DNA of 64,000 nt, taken from Pseudomonas sp. TNT3. Lineage in GTDB: Bacteria; Pseudomonadota; Gammaproteobacteria; Pseudomonadales; Pseudomonadaceae. The notes under the pieces were generated by a model. The model made no database searches and had not been told where the DNA came from. It worked only from the letters and a program-made list of their open reading frames with translations. Shown piece after piece: positions 46,149 through 54,591 of this stretch. Position 1 is the first letter of the stretch; each line of letters begins with the position of its first letter. Made by a program: the position numbers and the translations under genes. The stretch is from positions 1 to 64,000 of the forward strand of contig NZ_WFGV02000032.1 in NCBI RefSeq assembly GCF_010095445.2. Direction: 5' to 3'.

Positions 46149-47258
46149 ATGACCCCAACGAATCGCAAGAAACTGGTCGTTGCTCACTCGGTTCGCGCCG
46201 AGGCGCCTTTGCACGAAGTGGAAACCAACCGTGCACTGGCTCGATGGCTGGCCCAAATCCTCGGGCTCAAATTCGGTGGCAGCTACGACGTCGACGCGCA
46301 CAGCGGCCGTGACCTATACCTTTTGCCCACCCAGACATTAGTCGGCGCCGCAGCCGCTCGTCAGCTAGGCGTGAAAGGCCCCGAGGATCTGTGGGGCGGG
46401 TACGTCGATCACGATTTCATCTGTACCAAGGCCATCAGTCATGGCTTGCTCAACCGCCACGCTTACGCGCCTGAAGGCTGGTCGCCGTTGTTTTCCGAAC
46501 GGGTGCGCAGCGTTGTGCTCGACGGTCTCAGCGTATTTTCCCTGGAAGATGCCCGGCCTGCGGCGGAGCACTTGCTGTACAGCGGCCCGATCCGGCTCAA
46601 ACCGGTTCACGCTTGCGCCGGGCGCGGGCAGGAAGTCGTCGAGAGTCTTGATCAGTTCGATGCCATCCTCGCCCGACCCGATGCCAGGACGTTGTTTGTC
46701 GAAGGCGTCGTGCTGGAGCAGGACCTGCAAAATGTCATCACGCATAGTGTCGGCCAGAGCTTCATCGGCGACAGGGTGCTGAGTTACTGCGGCGATCAAT
46801 ACTTGACCGAAGACGGCCATGGCGAGCAGGTTTATGGAGGCTCGAACCTGCTGGTCGTGCAGGGGTATTACGACGATCTGCTCGAATTGCCGTTGGCTGA
46901 CGACGTGCAACTGGCCATCCGCCAGGCCCAGGTGTTCGACAGCGCGGCTGACGAAGCCTATCCGGGGTTTTACGCCTCGCGACGCAACTACGACATCGCC
47001 CAGGGACTGGACAGCAACGGCCAGAGTCGCAGCGGCGTGCTCGAACAATCCTGGCGCATGGGCGGCGCCAGCAGCGCCGAGGTGGCGGCCTTGCAGAGCT
47101 TCGTCAACGATCCGGGTATGCGCGCGATTCGTGTCTCTTCGGTGGAAACCTACATCGATCAACCGCTGCCGGCAGACGCCATCGAGGTGTACCGCGGGGC
47201 GGCGGAAAACAGTGACTTTCTTCTCAAGTACGTGACGGTTAAATCCTATGACGGCTAG
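46149..47258 (+). CDS. DUF3182 family protein, ATP-grasp-like
   Basis: This 369-residue protein resembles the uncharacterised DUF3182 family, sometimes labelled biotin carboxylase. Features fit an ATP-grasp fold: a lysine and glycine-rich loop at 149-160 (RLKPVHACAGRG), an acidic hinge-like stretch FVEGVVLEQDLQ (183-194), and later GGSNLLVV and ASRRNYDIAQG. There is no biotin-carrier domain. ATP-grasp enzymes join carboxylates to amines or thiols through acyl phosphates, so a ligase is plausible, with unknown substrate. It ends 11 nt inside the following hydrolase gene, so the two are made together. Confidence 0.7.
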   Translation: MTPTNRKKLVVAHSVRAEAPLHEVETNRALARWLAQILGLKFGGSYDVDAHSGRDLYLLPTQTLVGAAAARQLGVKGPEDLWGGYVDHDFICTKAISHGLLNRHAYAPEGWSPLFSERVRSVVLDGLSVFSLEDARPAAEHLLYSGPIRLKPVHACAGRGQEVVESLDQFDAILARPDARTLFVEGVVLEQDLQNVITHSVGQSFIGDRVLSYCGDQYLTEDGHGEQVYGGSNLLVVQGYYDDLLELPLADDVQLAIRQAQVFDSAADEAYPGFYASRRNYDIAQGLDSNGQSRSGVLEQSWRMGGASSAEVAALQSFVNDPGMRAIRVSSVETYIDQPLPADAIEVYRGAAENSDFLLKYVTVKSYDG

Positions 47259-48006
47259 AAGCGAAACCATTCAAATCGACATCGACGACGAGCAGATGGT
47301 CGGGACTTTCCTGAGTCCCAAATCCAAAGTCCCAGGGGTTCTTTTCGTACACGGATGGGGCGGCAGCCAGGAGCGCGATCTGGAGCGCGCCAAAGGCATC
47401 GCCGGTCTGGGTTGCGTGTGCCTGACGTTCGACTTGCGTGGCCACACCGGTGGCAGCGGCATTCCGCTGACGCGCGTCACGCGTGAAGACAATCTGCGCG
47501 ATTTGCTCGCGGCCTACGATCGGCTGCTTGCGCATCCGGCGCTCGACACGTCCGCCATCGCGGTGGTGGGCACCAGTTACGGCGGTTATCTTGCCTCGAT
47601 TCTGACTTCTCTACGCCCGGTCCGCTGGCTGGCGCTGCGGGTCCCCGCGCTGTATCGGGATGAACAATGGCACACGCCCAAGCGTGAACTGGACAAGACG
47701 GATTTGCGCGATTACCGCAGCACGCTGATCCGTGCCGACAGCAATCGTGCATTGCATGCATGCTCGCAATTCACCGGCGACGTGTTGCTGGTCGAGTCAG
47801 AGACGGACGACTACGTACCCCACGCAACCATCATGAGTTACCGCGCCGCTTGCCAGCAGACGCACTCCCTGACCCATCGAATCATCGACGGTGCCGATCA
47901 CGCCTTGAGCGAGCCTGTTTCACAACAGGCCTATACCTCGATTCTGGTGGACTGGATCACCGAAATGGTCGTGGGCGAGCGCTTGAGCATTATTCAATCG
48001 AAATGA
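47248..48006 (+). CDS. Alpha/beta hydrolase (dienelactone hydrolase/acyl-peptidase type)
   Basis: The 252-residue cytoplasmic hydrolase has the oxyanion segment HGWGGSQ (35-41), the nucleophile elbow GTSYGG with Ser110, an acid in ETDDYVP (Asp187 or 188) and His218 in DGADHAL, a complete triad. It starts within the DUF3182 gene (11-nt overlap). The pairing suggests a ligase/hydrolase or activation/release couple acting on the same compound; this is inference. The reading frame ends 56 nt before the convergent ybhN-like gene. Confidence 0.85.
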   Translation: MTARSETIQIDIDDEQMVGTFLSPKSKVPGVLFVHGWGGSQERDLERAKGIAGLGCVCLTFDLRGHTGGSGIPLTRVTREDNLRDLLAAYDRLLAHPALDTSAIAVVGTSYGGYLASILTSLRPVRWLALRVPALYRDEQWHTPKRELDKTDLRDYRSTLIRADSNRALHACSQFTGDVLLVESETDDYVPHATIMSYRAACQQTHSLTHRIIDGADHALSEPVSQQAYTSILVDWITEMVVGERLSIIQSK

Positions 48007-48062
48007 GCATTTCCCAGAAGGGGCTCGCCACACGCCAGCCCCTCCTCAGCGAAGGAATAGGT

Positions 48063-49052
48063 TTAATCCCTGGGCTTCTTCGAAATCCGCAACGACTTGG
48101 CTTTCGCCTCCACCACCAGGTACATCACCAACGTGATCAACAGCGGCAAAATGAAGTAAATCGCCCGATACGCCAGTAACCCCGCCACCAGACTTCCGCG
48201 TGAAGCCTCATGTTGCAGCAGCGCGACAAACACCGCCTCCAACACACCCAGCCCCGCAGGAATGTGCGTGATCACCCCGGCAATGGCGCTGATCAACAGC
48301 ACGCCCAGCACCAGCGGATAATCCAGCTTGCTCGGCAGCAGCGTGAAAATCACTGCCGCCATCAACGACCAGTTCAACGCACCCAACGCCAATTGCAGAA
48401 TCGCCATGCGCAGCGATGGCAGGTTGATTTCCACTCCCCGAATCGCCCACTCGCGACGCTTGGAAAACCGGCAAGCCGCCAGATACCCCGCACTCACCAG
48501 CAGTAACAGCACCCCCACCCATTGCAGCGCATCGCTGCTGAGTTTCCAGCCCGGCGGCATGCGCACCAGCCCACTGCTGAAGACCACGCCGGCAATCAAC
48601 ATGTAGCCGAACCAGTTGGTCGCCAGACTCAGGCCGAGGATTTTCGCGATGTTGGACTTGCTCACCCCCAATCGTGAATACAGCCGATAGCGCATGGCGA
48701 TTCCACCGACCCAGGCGCTCAGGTTCAGGTTGAAGGCGTAGCTGATGATCCCGACCGGGAGGATCTGCTTCCAGGTCAGGTCCTGACGGATGTACGTGCG
48801 ACCGATCAGGTCAAAACAGGCGTAGACCAGAAAACTCAACAGCGTCAGCCCCGAGGCGATAATCAACGTGCTTACTTTGAAATCGGCCAGGGTTTCGAAC
48901 ACTTCATTCCATTCGATGCGGCGAGCAAGCATCGTGAACAGCACGATCAGTGCCAGGAAAAACAACATCGTCAACGGCCGTTTCCAGCGGCTCCAGCGGG
49001 ATTTTACCGGGGTTTCGGCATGCTGCGCCGGTTGGGCTTCAGCGCGGCTCAT
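48063..49052 (-). CDS. ybhN: YbhN-like membrane protein (lysylphosphatidylglycerol synthase TM-domain family)
   Basis: The 329-residue inner-membrane protein has about eight hydrophobic segments and the family segments ISYAFNLNLSAWVGGIAMRY and GVITHIPAGLGVLEAVFVAL. It matches the transmembrane half of MprF-type lipid flippases/synthases (UPF0104) without the catalytic aminoacyl transferase part. Its start overlaps the end of the cardiolipin-synthase-like gene by 14 nt. The order ybhP-clsB-ybhN repeats that of E. coli ybhP-ybhO-ybhN, so a role in handling phospholipids across the membrane is inferred. Confidence 0.87.
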   Translation of the reverse strand: MSRAEAQPAQHAETPVKSRWSRWKRPLTMLFFLALIVLFTMLARRIEWNEVFETLADFKVSTLIIASGLTLLSFLVYACFDLIGRTYIRQDLTWKQILPVGIISYAFNLNLSAWVGGIAMRYRLYSRLGVSKSNIAKILGLSLATNWFGYMLIAGVVFSSGLVRMPPGWKLSSDALQWVGVLLLLVSAGYLAACRFSKRREWAIRGVEINLPSLRMAILQLALGALNWSLMAAVIFTLLPSKLDYPLVLGVLLISAIAGVITHIPAGLGVLEAVFVALLQHEASRGSLVAGLLAYRAIYFILPLLITLVMYLVVEAKAKSLRISKKPRD

Positions 49053-50331
49053 GGAGTTTGCTCCCGGTTGGATGAGTGAACCGTTTCAGGCGCGGTTTAT
49101 GCGCTGGAAGCCAACCGGCCCACGCAGGGAAGTGCCGCAAGAAGTGGAACACCAGAAAGCCCACGGTCATGTGCCAGACCCGACCGCGGGGGGATTTATC
49201 GGCTGACATGGCCTTGCAGTGATTGTTGCTGAGGTCTTCCAGACGTTCGAACAGTTCGCGGTTGAAGGCGCGGTCACGTATCAACACGTTGGCTTCCAGA
49301 TTCATCGACAGGCTCAACGGGTCGAGATTGCTTGATCCGACCGTGCTCCAGTCCTCATCCACCAACGCCACTTTGCCGTGCAGGGGACGCTCGCAATATT
49401 CGTGAATCTGCACACCGGACTTGAGCAAATAGTCATAGGTCATGCGCGCGGCGAGCTTGGCCACCATCATGTCCGGCTGACCTTGCAGAATGAGCCGCAC
49501 CTCCACGCCACGACGGGCAGCATTGCGGATCTCTCGCAGCAGTCGATAACCGGGAAAGAAGTAAGCGTTGGCGATGACCACGCGGCGTTGGGCACTGCGC
49601 AGCACCTGCCGGTAGACCTCTTCGATATCGGTCTGATGATCGCCATTGTCGCGATACACCAGCCGCACCTGACCATCATGGTCGCTGAACGCCAGTTCCG
49701 AGCGCCGTTGCCGCCGCCGTTGCCACCAGTATTTGGCGCGCGCCGGGCGGCCACTTTGCAGCAATGCAAAATGATGAATATCGGCCACTGCCGGGCCCTG
49801 CACTTCAACCGAATAATCCTGTTTGGCCTCGGGGCCAAAATCGGCGAGATGATCACCGGAAAAGTTGATCCCGCCAATGAACGCGACCGTGCCGTCGACC
49901 ACCACAATTTTGCGATGAAGCCGACGGAACCAGTTGGTGCGTATGCCCAGGTGCTTGGGCGCCGGATCGAACATCTGGATGTGCACACCGGCCTCGCTGA
50001 GAGCAGTGAGGTAGCCGGTGGTCAGCTCTCCACAACCAAAACCATCGAAGCTGGCGGTGACACGCACGCCGCGTTTTGCCGCCTCGATCAGCACTTCCTG
50101 CAGCTCGTTGCCCACCTTGTCCTCAAACACAATGAAGGTTTCCAGGAGAATCTCGGTCTTGGCCTCACGCATGGCCTCGAAGACCCTCGGGAAATACGCT
50201 TCGCCATTTTCCAGCAACACAACCCGATTATTCCCTTGCCAGCCGTATTCGACGTCAACCGCTGCGGGCTCTCGAACAGGAGGCTCGGAAGTATGTTCCA
50301 CGGTGCTTTTCTCCATCGACGGGACGCTCAT
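49039..50331 (-). CDS. clsB: Cardiolipin synthase B-like phospholipase D family protein
   Basis: ClsB-type enzymes make cardiolipin or related lipids by phosphatidyl transfer. The 430-residue product has two HxKxxxxD motifs: His139-Lys141-Asp146 (LHRKIVVVDG) and His318-Lys320-Asp325 (LHGKVALVDE), each followed by the conserved GSxN/GGIN segment. The C-terminal region (about 390-430) is basic and amphipathic. It overlaps the ybhP-like gene by 4 nt and the ybhN-like gene by 14 nt, forming a tight operon. Confidence 0.92.
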   Translation of the reverse strand: MSVPSMEKSTVEHTSEPPVREPAAVDVEYGWQGNNRVVLLENGEAYFPRVFEAMREAKTEILLETFIVFEDKVGNELQEVLIEAAKRGVRVTASFDGFGCGELTTGYLTALSEAGVHIQMFDPAPKHLGIRTNWFRRLHRKIVVVDGTVAFIGGINFSGDHLADFGPEAKQDYSVEVQGPAVADIHHFALLQSGRPARAKYWWQRRRQRRSELAFSDHDGQVRLVYRDNGDHQTDIEEVYRQVLRSAQRRVVIANAYFFPGYRLLREIRNAARRGVEVRLILQGQPDMMVAKLAARMTYDYLLKSGVQIHEYCERPLHGKVALVDEDWSTVGSSNLDPLSLSMNLEANVLIRDRAFNRELFERLEDLSNNHCKAMSADKSPRGRVWHMTVGFLVFHFLRHFPAWAGWLPAHKPRLKRFTHPTGSKLHEPR

Positions 50332-51122
50332 AGCTCAATCTCCACCGATAGCGGTGCGTGGTCGGAAAGGTGAGACCAGGGTCGCGCAACTAACACTTGC
50401 GGACGGCTGGCCTTGAGGTTTCGCACGTAAATGCGGTCCAGGCGTAGCATCGGCAGTCGTGCCGGGAAGCTACGCGCCGGTTTGCCGTGGTGCTCCGCGA
50501 ACACCTCGCGCAAACCGCAAGGTTCAAGCAAGGCATCAGCGCGTTGGCGCCAGTCGTTGAAGTCGCCGGCGACGATGACGGGCGCATCACTTGGCAACTC
50601 CGCGAGGCGGCGCGCGAGCAATTCGAGTTGCTCGGTTCGGTGGGTTTCATGCAAGCCCAAATGGACGCAGATCGCATGAACTTCCGGCCCGTCACCTGGC
50701 AGGCGGAGTACGCAATGCAGGATCCCGCGGTTTTCATGACCACTGATGGAAACGTCGAGGTTGTCATGGCGGATGATCTGGAATTTCGACAGCAGCGCGT
50801 TGCCGTGATCGCCGGCCGGGTACACCGCGTTGCGGCCATAGGCGAACTGCGGCCAGAGAGTGTCGGCGAGGAACTCGTATTGCGGCATCGACGGCCAATT
50901 GTCGTAGCGCTGTGGATGGTGCTCGTGTGTGCCATGGACTTCCTGCAGAAACACCACGTCGGCCGACACGCTACGCACCGCTTCGCGTAATTCCGGCAGG
51001 ATGAATCGCCGGTTTAGCGCGGTGAACCCCTTGTGTGTATTGACCGTCAGCACCGTGAAACGGCGCACGGCAGTGTGGGTCTGAAGTTGCTCGGGAGCAT
51101 CGGGCTGTTCGGAAATGCTCAT
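50328..51122 (-). CDS. ybhP: YbhP-like endonuclease/exonuclease/phosphatase family protein
   Basis: The 264-residue product has the metal-dependent phosphoesterase fold: Asn28 (TVNTHKGF), Glu61 (FLQEVHG), CVHLGLHE, the core VAGDFNDW, RLDRIYVR and the terminal LSDHAPLSVE. Members act on nucleic acids, sphingolipids or inositol phosphates. Given the neighbouring clsB and ybhN genes a phospholipid substrate is as likely as DNA. Its start and stop overlap its neighbours by 4 nt each. Confidence 0.9.
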   Translation of the reverse strand: MSISEQPDAPEQLQTHTAVRRFTVLTVNTHKGFTALNRRFILPELREAVRSVSADVVFLQEVHGTHEHHPQRYDNWPSMPQYEFLADTLWPQFAYGRNAVYPAGDHGNALLSKFQIIRHDNLDVSISGHENRGILHCVLRLPGDGPEVHAICVHLGLHETHRTEQLELLARRLAELPSDAPVIVAGDFNDWRQRADALLEPCGLREVFAEHHGKPARSFPARLPMLRLDRIYVRNLKASRPQVLVARPWSHLSDHAPLSVEIEL

Positions 51123-52045
51123 GGCAGCACTCCTTCGGCTGCTGGCTCTCCGGGTCTCGTGGCCAGGCTGTCATCGAGATGAAAGCGCTCCAGCAGACGT
51201 CGCGCATCAAAAGGCGCGCGGACCTTGATGTCATTGTCGAAATAGCAGAACACCTCGCGGGACTTGCGTGCCTGAGGTTTTTGCCGAGGCGCAATCAGCT
51301 GCGGATCCGTGGGTTGCTTCCCGTGATTCCAGGCATCAATCCGGTCGCCCCAGCGTTTCAACGCCTCGGACGTGTAGCCGCTGGCATACAGTTCTTCGGC
51401 CCCGTGCAGGCGCAGGTAGACAAAGTCGCTGGTGAGGTCTTCGCGGTACGGCCATTTACCCGCCGTGTCGGCAATGACAAAGGCGACGTTGTAGCGCTTG
51501 AGCAGGCGGACAAAAGCGGGGTCGATAAAGGTGTCGTTTCTGATTTCCACGGCGTGGCGCAGGTGCTTTTTTTTGTAAGCCTTCACGCTGGCATGACCCG
51601 GCAGGTGCGAATCATGTTGGCGGGCGAGGGCAGCGGCCTGCTGGGTATTGTGCGGAAGTTGTTCCAGGAAACCCTCGAACAGGTCGGCATCGAATTTGAA
51701 ATTGGGCGGAAATTGCCAAAGGATCGGCCCCAGCTTTTCCTTGAGCTCCAGCACCCCGGAAGCAAAGAAATTCGCCAAGGGCTTGTGCACATCCCGCAGG
51801 CGCTTGATATGGGTGATGAACCGTGGGGCTTTGACGCTGAAGACAAAATCAGCCGGCGTTTCGGCATACCACTCGGCGTAACGCTCAGGCCGTTGCAGGG
51901 CGTAAAACGATCCATTGATTTCGATGCTGTTGACCGCCCTCGACGCAAATTGCAATTCACGTTTCTGGGTCAAGCCCTTTGGGTAGAAATCCCCGCGCCA
52001 GGGCACGTAACGCCAACCTGAAATACCGATGTGAATCGCCGCCAT
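51119..52045 (-). CDS. DUF72 (YecE-like) family protein
   Basis: The 308-residue product is a DUF72 member, thought to be a TIM-barrel of unknown function. It begins MAAIHIGISGWRYVPWRGDFYP and has the conserved ASRAVNSIEINGSFYALQRP and FSVKAPRFITHIKRL segments, with YLRLHG later. It is the first gene of the minus-strand operon and overlaps ybhP by 4 nt. This linkage is not part of the E. coli ybhPON set. No promoter was identified in the 310-nt gap upstream. Confidence 0.85.
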   Translation of the reverse strand: MAAIHIGISGWRYVPWRGDFYPKGLTQKRELQFASRAVNSIEINGSFYALQRPERYAEWYAETPADFVFSVKAPRFITHIKRLRDVHKPLANFFASGVLELKEKLGPILWQFPPNFKFDADLFEGFLEQLPHNTQQAAALARQHDSHLPGHASVKAYKKKHLRHAVEIRNDTFIDPAFVRLLKRYNVAFVIADTAGKWPYREDLTSDFVYLRLHGAEELYASGYTSEALKRWGDRIDAWNHGKQPTDPQLIAPRQKPQARKSREVFCYFDNDIKVRAPFDARRLLERFHLDDSLATRPGEPAAEGVLP

Positions 52046-52355
52046 GTCGCCTCCCGTCTAATGGTCCTCGGTTGCCTCTGTCTTTTGATGACTGCACAAA
52101 ACGGGAGAAAGTTTCGACGGGGCTACGGATGGTATCGGCTGGCGATGCACGGCCATTGATGTATTGACTGGCGATACGCGGCCTTTAATTGTGTAGGAGC
52201 TGCCGCAGGGGTTAAGTCCGGCGACGATTCGTGTTGAACTTCATCCAGTCGCGCTTACCGGACCCGCAAGGGTGGGTTTCTATCAGCTATAACCGAACTT
52301 GCTGACCATTTTTCGATCAGTTCCTAACTGATGCGTTTTTAAGGAGCCCTGCGTT
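52046..52355. other. Intergenic region between divergent DUF72 and MscS-type genes
   Basis: This 310-nt gap holds two imperfect tandem copies of a 29-nt unit (52140-52168 and 52169-52197). A segment TGTAGGAGCTGCCGCAGG (52192-52209) resembles another common Pseudomonas repeat. Promoters of the two divergent genes should lie here, but I see no confident boxes. Confidence 0.5.
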
Positions 52356-54476
52356 TTGCTCAAATTCAAAACCGCAATACTGCTGGGAGCGTTGCTGATC
52401 CTGGGCAGCAACGAACTGGAAGCCGCCGCACTACCGGGTGTTCCCGCTGCCAGCGAGGAGCAGGCCAAGCCTGAGCCGCTGGTGCAAGGCGGTCTGCTTG
52501 GGGCCATCAGTTCCAGCATCGACGATGTGCAGGAAAAACTCGATCTCAACGAAAACCTGGTGGACGCCTGGCGTCTGCGAGCCGACAGGGCTGCGGATGA
52601 AGTCGACAAACTGGTGAATCAACCATCGGCGCGCTCGCCCATGAGTGTCGTTGGCGATTTCCTGCTGCTGTCCGGCATCTGGCTCGGGCTCTTCGCTTTG
52701 CTGACGGTGCTGGGCGGTCTTCTGGCCAAGCGCCTGAACCAGGGGCGCTGGCTGCGAACCCGCCAGCGCAGCCAGGCCCTGCTCAACTATGTGCTGCCTT
52801 ACACGCTGCCGGCGGTCATCTGTCTGCCGGTAACGCTCTATGCCAGTCATTTCCTGCAGGCCTCGGTAGGTCGCGCACTGGCGATGTGTTTTGCCTACGC
52901 CACCAGCAGCGGTATTTTTTCGACCTCGATGCTGCTGTGCGTGATCGTCATGTTCAACACCGGGCACAAGCGCCCCGCGGTGCAGATCATTCGTGATTAC
53001 TGCCCCAGACCGCTGTTCCTGATCGGCTTCCTCGCCGCGCTGAGCGACGCGTTGACCAGCCCGCAGATCGCCCGGCAACTGGGCGGCAATATCACCAGCA
53101 GCGTTGCGGTATTCACCGGACTTTTTGCCTCGATCATCTTTGGTTTACTGGTGATTCGTCTGCGCCGCCCGGTGGCGCACCTGATCCGTAACCGACCGTT
53201 GGCTCAGCGGCTCAAACAGCCTTCGATGCAAGAGTCCCTGCGGATCTTTTCCGGGCTCTGGTACTGGCCGATTCTGCTGATGGTGATGGTTTCAGCGATC
53301 AACCTGATCGGCGTCGGCGAGGACAATCAGAAAGCCCTGCGTTGTGCCTTGTTCACTACTATTTTGCTGATCGGAACGGTATTTCTCAGCACGATTTTCC
53401 AGCACCTGTTCAAGTCCAGACAAGCCGAGGCGCTTCAACGCAGCAGCGCCTACAAGGAACGTTTTCTCAGCCTGCTGCACGCCCTTCTGAGGATCGTCAT
53501 GGCCGTGGCGTTCATCGAAATCCTCGGACGAATCTGGGGCGTGTCGCTGTTCGAATTTGCCGTGCGCAACTCGATAGGGCGGGCGATCAGTGACTCGCTG
53601 AGTCGTATCGGTCTGATATTCCTGGTGACCTGGCTGGTTTGGGTGGTGCTCGACACCGCGATTCAGGAAGCACTCAAACCATCGGCCAACAAGCGTTCGG
53701 CCCGCCAGCCCAGCACCCGGGTGAAAACCATCCTGCCGCTGCTGCGCAACGCGATGAAAATCATCCTGGTGGTGATTTGCGCAATCACCACCATGGCCAA
53801 CCTGGGGATCAACGTCGCGCCATTACTGGCCGGTGCGGGGGTAGTTGGTCTGGCCATTGGTTTTGGCTCGCAGCAACTGGTACAGGACGTGATCACTGGC
53901 CTGTTTATCATCATCGAAGACACGCTATCGATCGGCGACTGGGTAGTGCTCGACTCCGGCCACGCAGGCACCGTCGAAGGCCTGACCATCCGGACCTTGC
54001 GCCTGCGGGACGGCAAGGGCTTTGTGCACTCGGTGCCGTTTGGCCAGATCAAGGCGGTGACCAACCAATCACGACAATTTGCCTACGCGTTTTTCTCGGT
54101 GCAGTTCACCTATGACACGGATGTCGATAAAGCCATCGAACTGATCCGTGAAGCGGGGGATTCGATTCGCGAAGACGCGTTCCTCAAATACAACCTGCAA
54201 GGTCCGCTGGACGTGTTCGGCGTCGACAAGATGGACCTCAACGGCGTGGTGCTGACGGCGCAATTCCGCACCGTCTCGGGTGGGCAATATGCAGTGAGCC
54301 GGGCGTTCAATCAGCGTTTGAAAAAGCTTGTGGATAACAGCCCGTGGGTGCACTTCGCGCAAACTTATCCACAGCAGGTTTTGCTGCCCAAACGGCAGGC
54401 GGAAGAGCCTGGGGATGAGGGGCAGACGCCAGAGCATGGGTCGGTGTTGCTGCCGGATCAGCCGCGTAGTCAGTAG
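52356..54476 (+). CDS. Large MscS-family mechanosensitive channel (YbiO/MscM-like)
   Basis: The 706-residue product has a cleavable-looking signal (about 1-23, ending LEAAA) and a periplasmic stretch. Multiple membrane helices follow. The MscS core near residues 480-530 has GVVGLAIGFGSQQLVQDVI and GLFIIIEDTLSIGDWVVLDS, then the soluble beta and alpha/beta domains. Such channels release solutes on hypo-osmotic shock. The start is TTG at 52356, supported by AAGGAG 15 nt upstream and the good signal peptide. It converges on lhr with a REP pair between. Confidence 0.9.
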   Translation: MLKFKTAILLGALLILGSNELEAAALPGVPAASEEQAKPEPLVQGGLLGAISSSIDDVQEKLDLNENLVDAWRLRADRAADEVDKLVNQPSARSPMSVVGDFLLLSGIWLGLFALLTVLGGLLAKRLNQGRWLRTRQRSQALLNYVLPYTLPAVICLPVTLYASHFLQASVGRALAMCFAYATSSGIFSTSMLLCVIVMFNTGHKRPAVQIIRDYCPRPLFLIGFLAALSDALTSPQIARQLGGNITSSVAVFTGLFASIIFGLLVIRLRRPVAHLIRNRPLAQRLKQPSMQESLRIFSGLWYWPILLMVMVSAINLIGVGEDNQKALRCALFTTILLIGTVFLSTIFQHLFKSRQAEALQRSSAYKERFLSLLHALLRIVMAVAFIEILGRIWGVSLFEFAVRNSIGRAISDSLSRIGLIFLVTWLVWVVLDTAIQEALKPSANKRSARQPSTRVKTILPLLRNAMKIILVVICAITTMANLGINVAPLLAGAGVVGLAIGFGSQQLVQDVITGLFIIIEDTLSIGDWVVLDSGHAGTVEGLTIRTLRLRDGKGFVHSVPFGQIKAVTNQSRQFAYAFFSVQFTYDTDVDKAIELIREAGDSIREDAFLKYNLQGPLDVFGVDKMDLNGVVLTAQFRTVSGGQYAVSRAFNQRLKKLVDNSPWVHFAQTYPQQVLLPKRQAEEPGDEGQTPEHGSVLLPDQPRSQ

Positions 54477-54489
54477 CTATGTTGGTCCT

Positions 54490-54581
54490 GCTGGCCTCAT
54501 CGCGGGCAAGCCCGCTCCCACAAGGTTTTTTTTATCGGCGCAAATTACTGTGGGAGCGGGCTTGCCCGCGATGAGGCCAGC
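54490..54581. repeat. REP/BIME inverted pair between mscS-type and lhr genes
   Basis: Two perfectly inverse 33-nt arms (54490-54522 and 54549-54581) carry the core GCGGGCAAGCCCGC and flank an AT-rich spacer with a run of eight T. They fill the gap between convergent stops and probably work as a bidirectional terminator or mRNA stabiliser. REP pairs are moved by RAYT transposases, none of which is in this window. Confidence 0.92.
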
Positions 54582-54591
54582 CCGAACACCA

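Noticed and set aside
46149..47258. Biotin carboxylase annotation
   Set aside because: Only ATP-grasp-like loops are visible; length is 369, and biotin carboxylase motifs and a carrier protein are missing.
54490..54581. CRISPR-like array from repeated GCGGGCTTGCCCGC units
   Set aside because: Units are inverted pairs at three separate gaps, without regular spacers or cas genes; they are REP elements.
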